In this document: in pieces, positions 59,422 through 64,000 of the stretch
Layout of the letters: each line of letters starts with the position of its first letter
How positions within the stretch are numbered: position 1 is the first letter of the stretch
Source of the DNA: an uncultured Treponema sp.
GTDB taxonomy: Bacteria > Spirochaetota > Spirochaetia > Treponematales > Treponemataceae
Assembly (NCBI GenBank): GCA_946615905.1
Contig: CAMOIE010000001.1
Span: forward strand, 196,215 to 260,214
Length of the DNA: 64,000 nt
Reading direction: 5' to 3'
Translations under genes and position numbers: made by a program
Notes under the pieces: generated by a model
Told to the model about the DNA's origin: nothing
The model's database searches: none
Seen by the model: only the letters and a program-made list of their open reading frames with translations

Positions 59422-60240
59422 TCATTTAGTCTTTGCGTCCTGAACGCAGTTGATTTTGGAGATTATCTCGTAGTCGCTGAATTCGGCACGGAGCAAGGTC
59501 TTTGCCTTTTCAACCGTAGCTGAATAGTCGGTCAGTCCGTAGAGGGTTATCGTCTTTCCTTTCAGAATAACGTGGAAATCGTTGATTGGAATCTCAGCTA
59601 TGAATATAAGATAATTCGTAATCCTTTGGCTCAAAAGAAGCTCGTGGACTCTGGCCATCCCCTGCTCTTCGATTTTCTGGATGGCGGCTTTTTTAATTCC
59701 AGCGGCAACGAAATTCGCGGCCTCCTGACCGTTAATCAGTCCGGTGTTCAAAATCATGTGGAATTTTGCAGGGTTGTTCAAATCGTAGTGGAAAAAAGTC
59801 TTGTGGAAGGCCCAACGTCCATGGTCATCTTTGCGTATAATTTTTTTTGCTTCTTTTTCAGAGCAGTTCATTTTTTCCATTATTCTTTTTATACGCAATT
59901 CTGGTTCTGCGACAAATCTCAGTGAAAAATGATTTATAACGTCAGAGAGCATCAAAAAAGAACCTCGTCCGATAATTACACAGTTGTTTGTCGATGCCGC
60001 CTCATAGATTGCCGTCATTAGGTAGTACATGTACTGGTCGCGTTCCCGGCGGATAGAGTCAAAAAATTTTACCTTTGTCTCGTCGTAATACTTGAGTTTT
60101 TTTTTGTCAAAGCCCAGTGCGAGTATGCGTTTTTCAATCCAGTCCTTGTCAAAACACTTGTATCCGAGGGCATCTGCGATTTCGTGACCGAATTCATCAC
60201 CCAAAGAACCGAGCTGACGTGAAATTGTAATGACTGCCAT
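59422..60240 (-). CDS. cytidylate-kinase-like protein with C-terminal BON-like domain
   Basis: 272 residues. The start MAVITISRQLGSLGDEFGHEI is the phosphate-binding region of the cytidylate-kinase-like (Cytidylate_kin2) family, with CVIIGRGSFLML and the lid RIKRIMEKMNCSEKEAKKII. After about residue 205 comes a BON-like segment (FHVILKGKTITLYGLTDYSA TVEKAKTLL), a domain usually found in envelope or lipid-binding proteins. The combination is unusual. AAGGGGG ribosome binding site before the ATG. Substrate unknown; it is not the housekeeping Cmk. Confidence 0.8.
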   Translation of the reverse strand: MAVITISRQLGSLGDEFGHEIADALGYKCFDKDWIEKRILALGFDKKKLKYYDETKVKFFDSIRRERDQYMYYLMTAIYEAASTNNCVIIGRGSFLMLSDVINHFSLRFVAEPELRIKRIMEKMNCSEKEAKKIIRKDDHGRWAFHKTFFHYDLNNPAKFHMILNTGLINGQEAANFVAAGIKKAAIQKIEEQGMARVHELLLSQRITNYLIFIAEIPINDFHVILKGKTITLYGLTDYSATVEKAKTLLRAEFSDYEIISKINCVQDAKTK

Positions 60241-60424
60241 ACCGTACCCCCTTGTGCTTTTAATTACATTCTCTTTAAATATTATCGTGGCAAATTAAGT
60301 CTAAAGCAAGGATAAAACAAAAGTTTAAGTTTTTTGTAAAAAAAGGAATTTTTTCTAGCCGGTAGGGGTCTTAAGATTCTTTTCTGCCACATGCCTGATA
60401 TAACCCAAGATTATTTTAACAAAA

Positions 60425-60453
60425 GTGACAATTGTAGTTTTTCATTGTATAAT
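60425..60453 (+). promoter_or_regulatory. leaderless-type promoter of the SPOA-domain gene
   Basis: GTGACA (60425-60430), 17-bp spacer, perfect TATAAT (60448-60453), six bases to ATG 60460. The first transcribed base is expected at the A of ATG. No Shine-Dalgarno. Confidence 0.75.
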
Positions 60454-60459
60454 TTTAAT

Positions 60460-61008
60460 ATGGCAGAAGGAATCTCGCTTTCGCAGGCGGAAATTGACAA
60501 AGTTCTCAATTCGGTAAAACAAGACCAGGCGGAAAATGAGGAAAGAGTCTCATCCGCTGGAGTCGCTTTGTCCCAAACTGATTTAGACAGGCTTTTTGCC
60601 AAAAAAAGTGATTCTTCTCCTGCTGAAGAAAATCTCGCTGAATCCACAAAAGAAGAGAAAGCGTCTGATTCAACCTCTGGAACGGTAGTCCAAGAAGAAA
60701 CTCCTTCCCCAAATAAGGATGATGAGGCCGCCCGCCGTGCCGCAAAAATCGCAGAAAGACAAAAGCGTACAGCAGACCTTTTGGCAAAAGTAAACGCAGC
60801 CTCCCCCAAAAGAATCTCCGTTGAATATGGCAAGGCCACCCTCATGCAGACTGACATCGACAAATTTGAAATAGGTTCGAGAATTCCCCTGGTTCGCGAC
60901 AAAGGTTCTCTCTGCGATATCTTCTGTGACGGAAGACTGATTGGACGTGGCGTGATTGAAAAACACAAGGGACAGGCGACCGTTGTAATTTCTCAAATAC
61001 TTCAATAA
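60460..61008 (+). CDS. FliN-like SPOA-domain protein with two CheY-binding-type motifs
   Basis: 182 residues from ATG 60460; a start at 60391 is possible but would place the promoter inside the gene. Two copies of a FliM/FliY-type N-terminal peptide are present: ISLSQAEIDKVL (5-16) and VALSQTDLDRLF (35-46). In FliM and FliY such LSQxEID segments bind phosphorylated CheY. A charged linker follows (about 50-112), then a SPOA/FliN domain (118-182: ISVEYGKATLMQTDIDKFEI, GSLCDIFCDGRLIGRGVI). It may join the flagellar switch C-ring or buffer CheY-P. No flagellar genes adjoin it. Confidence 0.82.
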   Translation: MAEGISLSQAEIDKVLNSVKQDQAENEERVSSAGVALSQTDLDRLFAKKSDSSPAEENLAESTKEEKASDSTSGTVVQEETPSPNKDDEAARRAAKIAERQKRTADLLAKVNAASPKRISVEYGKATLMQTDIDKFEIGSRIPLVRDKGSLCDIFCDGRLIGRGVIEKHKGQATVVISQILQ

Positions 61009-61110
61009 TCCTCATAGTCATAAATTTCAGTCTTCAGAAAAGCAGATTTTTAACTTCTTTTTTTTACATAATCTTGTCTTAAATTTAATCTTCTATTTCT
61101 ATTGCCCTGT

Positions 61111-61118
61111 GCTAGAAT
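61111..61118 (+). promoter_or_regulatory. extended -10 promoter of hppA
   Basis: TGCTAGAAT provides a TGN-extended -10 (TAGAAT 61113-61118). There is no convincing -35. The transcript would begin near 61125, giving a leader of roughly 148 bases. Confidence 0.5.
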
Positions 61119-61149
61119 GTTTTCAACTTTGAAAATCTGAGTCCTTTAT

Positions 61150-61272
61150 AGGAGGCATGATAAAAAGTACGTCCATGTATTTTTTTATCATTTGCAGATT
61201 CTGCCGTCGGCAAAACTGCGATTTCGTGCCTCCTGCACGACCGGTAACGCGGTGTTTTTATAGGAGATATCC
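61150..61272 (+). promoter_or_regulatory. structured hppA 5' leader, candidate riboswitch or translational switch
   Basis: AGGAGGCA (61150-61157) is perfectly complementary to TGCCTCCT (61227-61234). Within it TGATAAAAA (61158-61166) pairs with TTTTTATCA (61182-61190) and GCAG/CTGC (61194-61204) form a small hairpin. The alternative CGTGC/GCACG hairpin (61225-61239) exposes CTCCT (61230-61234), which can pair with the hppA ribosome binding site AGGAG (61262-61266). A 39-codon frame from ATG 61157 ends in TGA overlapping the hppA ATG. Confidence 0.6.
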
Positions 61273-63450
61273 ATGAATTTTTACGTCTTGCTGTTTTTGG
61301 CTGCCTTGGCCGCTTTGGCATATGCAGCCTTCAATTACTTCTCGGTAAAACGCCTTGAGGAAGGCACGGAAACAATGCAGCGGATTGCGGCCGCAATCCG
61401 TGTCGGTGCAAATACTTTCATTGAATATGAATACAAAGTGCTTGTCCTCGTTGTCCTAATCGTTGCGGCAGTCGTCTGGCTTGCGCTCGATTGGTATGTA
61501 GCCGTAGCCCTCCTTCTCGGCTCCGTAATGTCAGCCTCAGCAGGCTTTATCGGTATGAAAATCGCGACATACTCAAATGTCCGCGTCACCAACGAGGCCC
61601 GCAAGAGTGAAAATATCGGACAGACATTGAAAGTCGCTTTCCGCGGCGGTTCCGTGATGGGTCTCTGCGTAGGTGGATTCGCGCTCTTCGGACTCTCAAT
61701 TCTTTTCATCGTTTTCGGAAAGTGCATGGGGCTGATTGACAGCCTTGAGACTTCAAAATGCTGGCTCACTGGAATCGAAATCATAAAATTCCCAAACATT
61801 CTCTCAGGATACGCTCTTGGCTGCTCAATGGTCGCAATGTTCAACCGCGTTGGAGGTGGAATCTACACAAAGGCTGCCGATATGGGAGCAGACCTCGTTG
61901 GCAAGACAGAGGCCCACATTCCTGAGGACGACCCACGCAACCCCGCCACAATCGCGGACAATGTTGGCGACAACGTTGGTGATGTCGCCGGACTCGGCTC
62001 CGACCTTCTTGAGTCATACGTGGCCTCAATCGTCGCGGCAATCGCCCTTGCCTACAACTTGATTGTAAAAGTCGGAGTGCAGGAATCTTCTTTGAACGCC
62101 CTCTACACTTTCCCGTTGGCCTTTGCCTCAGTCGGACTTCTCGCCTGCATTTTGGGAGTCGCAAGCCTTTTGGTTCGCAATCTGTCAAAGTCAAAGAAAG
62201 TTCACCAGAACCTTGATCAGGCCACCTGGCTGGGCGCGGGAATCACGCTTGTCGGAGGTCTTTTCCTCTCATACAAGCTTTTCAACGGAAGAGGAATCGA
62301 CTTTGCCATGCTAGGCTTCCACGCAGGTTGGCTTTCCCCCTTCATCGGAGGCGCGGTCGGAGTTCTTGCAGGAATCATTATCGGAATCATCGCCGAATAC
62401 TACACGTCATCTGACTACAAGCCTACAAAACGCCTTGCCGAGGCCAGCCGCGAAGGCTCCGCCCTCACAATCACAAGCGGCTTAGCCCTCGGAATGAACT
62501 CATGTATGCTCCCCTGTATCGTCCTCGGAATCGGAATCATCGTCGCCTACTACATCGCAGGTCTTTACGGAGTGGCAATGAGTGCGATGGGAATGCTCTC
62601 ATTCGTCTCTCTAACAGTCTCCGTAGACACTTACGGCCCGATTTCTGACAACGCCGGCGGAATAGCGGAGATGTCAAAACTTCCAGAGGGAGTGCGCGAA
62701 ATCACTGACACTCTCGATGCAGTTGGAAACACAACTGCCGCGATCGGAAAAGGATTCGCAATCGGCTCAGGTGGACTTGCAGCCCTCTCTCTCATGCTCT
62801 CATACATGTACTCAATCCCCGGCGAAAAGCTCACAGGCGGAGTTCCACAGCTCAACATCATGGAGCCTATGACTCTGGCAGGAGCTATTGTCGGAGGTGC
62901 AATTCCCTTCCTTTTCTCAGGACTTCTGATTGACGCGGTTGCAAAGACAGCCCGCACAATGGTTGATGAAGTCCGTCGCCAGTTCAAGACACACCCAGCG
63001 ATTCTTGAGGGCAAGGAAGACCCGGACTACAAGAGCTGCATCGGAATCTCAACGAAAGGCGCGCTTGGCGAAATGAAGCTTCCTGCTCTGATGGCCGTGA
63101 TTATCCCTGTTGTCTGCGGACTTCTTTTCGGCGCGAACTTTGTCGGCGGAATTCTAATTGGCTCCACAATCTGCGCGATTATGATAGCCCTCTTCACGGG
63201 AAATTCCGGCGGAGCCTGGGACAACGGCAAAAAATACATCGAGCAAGGTGGCCTTGAGGGAATCAAAAAAGGTGGCGAAGGCTATGATGCAGTCCACGAT
63301 GCGGCCGTTGTCGGAGATACAGTCGGTGACCCGCTCAAAGACACAGTTGGTCCCTGCATGGACATCTTCATCAAAATTATGTCCACAGTCTCACTGGTTG
63401 CGGTAACAGTTTTCTCCCAGTACAACCTCTGGAACGTGCTGTTTAATTAA
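61273..63450 (+). CDS. hppA: membrane-bound ion-pumping pyrophosphatase (K+-dependent type)
   Basis: 725 residues, 15-16 membrane helices. Core signatures: YTKAADMGADLVGKTEAHIP, DDPRNPATIADNVGDNVGDV, DTYGPISDNAGGIAEM and the C-terminal AAVVGDTVGDPLKDT. The segment GNTTAAIGKGFAIGSGGLAA has Ala where K+-independent pumps have Lys, so it should need K+. It couples PPi hydrolysis to H+ or Na+ export; which ion cannot be read with certainty. AGGAG precedes the ATG, and this ribosome binding site may be masked by the leader. Confidence 0.95.
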   Translation: MNFYVLLFLAALAALAYAAFNYFSVKRLEEGTETMQRIAAAIRVGANTFIEYEYKVLVLVVLIVAAVVWLALDWYVAVALLLGSVMSASAGFIGMKIATYSNVRVTNEARKSENIGQTLKVAFRGGSVMGLCVGGFALFGLSILFIVFGKCMGLIDSLETSKCWLTGIEIIKFPNILSGYALGCSMVAMFNRVGGGIYTKAADMGADLVGKTEAHIPEDDPRNPATIADNVGDNVGDVAGLGSDLLESYVASIVAAIALAYNLIVKVGVQESSLNALYTFPLAFASVGLLACILGVASLLVRNLSKSKKVHQNLDQATWLGAGITLVGGLFLSYKLFNGRGIDFAMLGFHAGWLSPFIGGAVGVLAGIIIGIIAEYYTSSDYKPTKRLAEASREGSALTITSGLALGMNSCMLPCIVLGIGIIVAYYIAGLYGVAMSAMGMLSFVSLTVSVDTYGPISDNAGGIAEMSKLPEGVREITDTLDAVGNTTAAIGKGFAIGSGGLAALSLMLSYMYSIPGEKLTGGVPQLNIMEPMTLAGAIVGGAIPFLFSGLLIDAVAKTARTMVDEVRRQFKTHPAILEGKEDPDYKSCIGISTKGALGEMKLPALMAVIIPVVCGLLFGANFVGGILIGSTICAIMIALFTGNSGGAWDNGKKYIEQGGLEGIKKGGEGYDAVHDAAVVGDTVGDPLKDTVGPCMDIFIKIMSTVSLVAVTVFSQYNLWNVLFN

Positions 63451-63474
63451 ATGAAAAGCTAAAATAAGAAAATT

Positions 63475-63510
63475 AAGACGGTTTTCCGAAGAGGAGACCG
63501 TCTTTTTTTT
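63475..63510 (+). terminator. terminator after hppA
   Basis: AAGACGGT (63475-63482) pairs with ACCGTCTT (63497-63504) with an inner TTTCC/GAGGA helix, followed by a run of ten T. Confidence 0.9.
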
Positions 63511-63511
63511 A

Positions 63512-63710
63512 TGGGCGCAAGTGCCATCCGTATCAATGGCTTTCCGGGGTTCGCTCACGCTCATAGGCTTCGCGAAGGCGCGCGGGAGAGAGAGAGCCGG
63601 CATGGAGGCCGGCACCAACGCGGCCAGAAACCGGTCCCGGTTTCTGGCGGGTAGGCCGAGCCAGGGACGGCGAAGCCTACAGTGCCCCTCCAATCCTTGC
63701 GCAGGCATCC
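63512..63710 (+). repeat. GC-rich dispersed intergenic repeat, long copy
   Basis: Contains GGCTTTCCGGGGTTCGCTCA and closes with GCCCCTCCAATCCTTGCGCA, as in the copies near 21.9, 34.2 and 51.0 kb (the last inverted). The middle carries extra palindromes, e.g. GAAACCGGTCCCGGTTTC. Non-coding. Confidence 0.75.
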
Positions 63711-64000
63711 AGCATCTGTGAGAGCCGTCGGTATAAACGCGGGAGCTATCGGTCATCAGTTAGCAGGTAGGAGTTAGGAGTTAGGCGTGAGGGGTCGACT
63801 GTTCCACGGTCATGCCGAGCGCAGCCGGGACGTCCGCCTCCAGAAAAAGAAAAATATTTAAAAAACAAGAAAGATCCGCCGGATTCAAACTTTTTTCGCG
63901 GCGCAAATCCTTGTCAGGCAACGAGTTGCGGCTTTCGAGACGAGGAAAACGAAAAAAAAGTGAAAAATTTTGAAAATTTTTAAAACAAAGTGTTGACAAA
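63711..64000. other. non-coding tail of the window
   Basis: No gene is supported. The text has short direct repeats (TAGGAGTTAGGAGTTAGG at about 63768-63785), a GGTCATGCCGAGCGCAGCCG stretch of repeat-like character, then an A-rich tract ending in TTGACAAA at the last bases. TTGACA is a perfect -35, so a strongly expressed gene may begin just outside the window. Confidence 0.4.

Noticed and set aside
60391..60459. Earlier ATG giving 23 more residues to the SPOA protein
   Set aside because: The added stretch is not motif-like, lacks a ribosome binding site and would contain the near-consensus promoter.
61157..61276. 39-codon leader ORF before hppA as a genuine gene
   Set aside because: The AGGAGG is only one base from its ATG, too close for initiation, and its sequence is better explained by RNA pairing; kept only as an alternative in the leader finding.
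63781..63999. 72-codon minus-strand frame at the window end
   Set aside because: A-rich intergenic text in antisense; no ribosome binding site and no recognisable protein features.

Overview
The window looks like chromosomal DNA of a host-associated spirochaete, most likely a Treponema of the gut, rumen or oral type. This is inferred from protein flavour, not from a search: many spirochaete-style lipoproteins and porin-like barrels, a c-di-GMP EAL protein, an MCP behind a sigma-28-like GCCGATAA box, a flagellar SPOA-domain protein, a FlhB C-terminal paralogue, a long membrane pyrophosphatase and a RarA protein with a large extra C-terminal domain. Genes are dense, read in both directions, and are mostly core housekeeping. 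I see no IS transposase, prophage, CRISPR array or rRNA gene.

Layout. 0-0.7 kb: end of an unknown gene and an orphan HipB-like antitoxin gene. 0.9-4.8 kb: MscS channel, MetY, solute-binding lipoprotein. 4.8-7.8 kb: copper module (CsoR repressor, CopA with an in-frame CopZ-like tail that has its own ribosome binding site). 7.9-14.9 kb: EAL phosphodiesterase, dus / C_GCAxxG_C_C / mrp operon, tyrA, apt, PHP phosphoesterase. 15-20 kb: double-cNMP regulator, then a minus-strand operon folD, LEA lipoprotein, miaB, lapA-like. 20-25.5 kb: surface proteins and the RarA fusion. 25.5-30.8 kb: sugar-nucleotide pair (manA plus nucleotidyltransferase), HtrA, Map, DnaJ-domain protein. 30.9-36 kb: UvrD-type helicase, barrel protein, Lrp plus aminotransferase. 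36-44.8 kb: TPR protein, rsmG operon, HAD hydrolase, MCP, NhaC with a 56-aa companion ORF. 45-51 kb: large TPR protein, LamG/FN3 protein, UvrC. 51-58.3 kb: two proteins of unknown function, then rpsP-khpA-rimM-trmD-rplS followed by ylqG-like, FlhB-C-terminal, yraN and small genes, a gene order recalling the Bacillus rpsP-rplS-ylqG-ylqH region. 58.3-64 kb: tRNA-Leu(UAA), TatD, cytidylate-kinase-like, FliN-like SPOA protein and the membrane pyrophosphatase.

Four signals go beyond ordinary annotation. First, at least seven genes have a good -10 box ending 6-7 nt before the start codon and no Shine-Dalgarno, which predicts leaderless mRNAs. Second, hppA has a roughly 150-nt leader in which one CCTCCT segment can pair either with an upstream AGGAGG or with the hppA ribosome binding site, as in a riboswitch. 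Third, a family of small hairpins keeps the loop TCGACARGCTC while the stem sequence changes with compensating bases. Fourth, a longer GC-rich intergenic repeat recurs at four or more sites in both orientations. The copA internal start and the RarA fusion are the most notable protein-level features.
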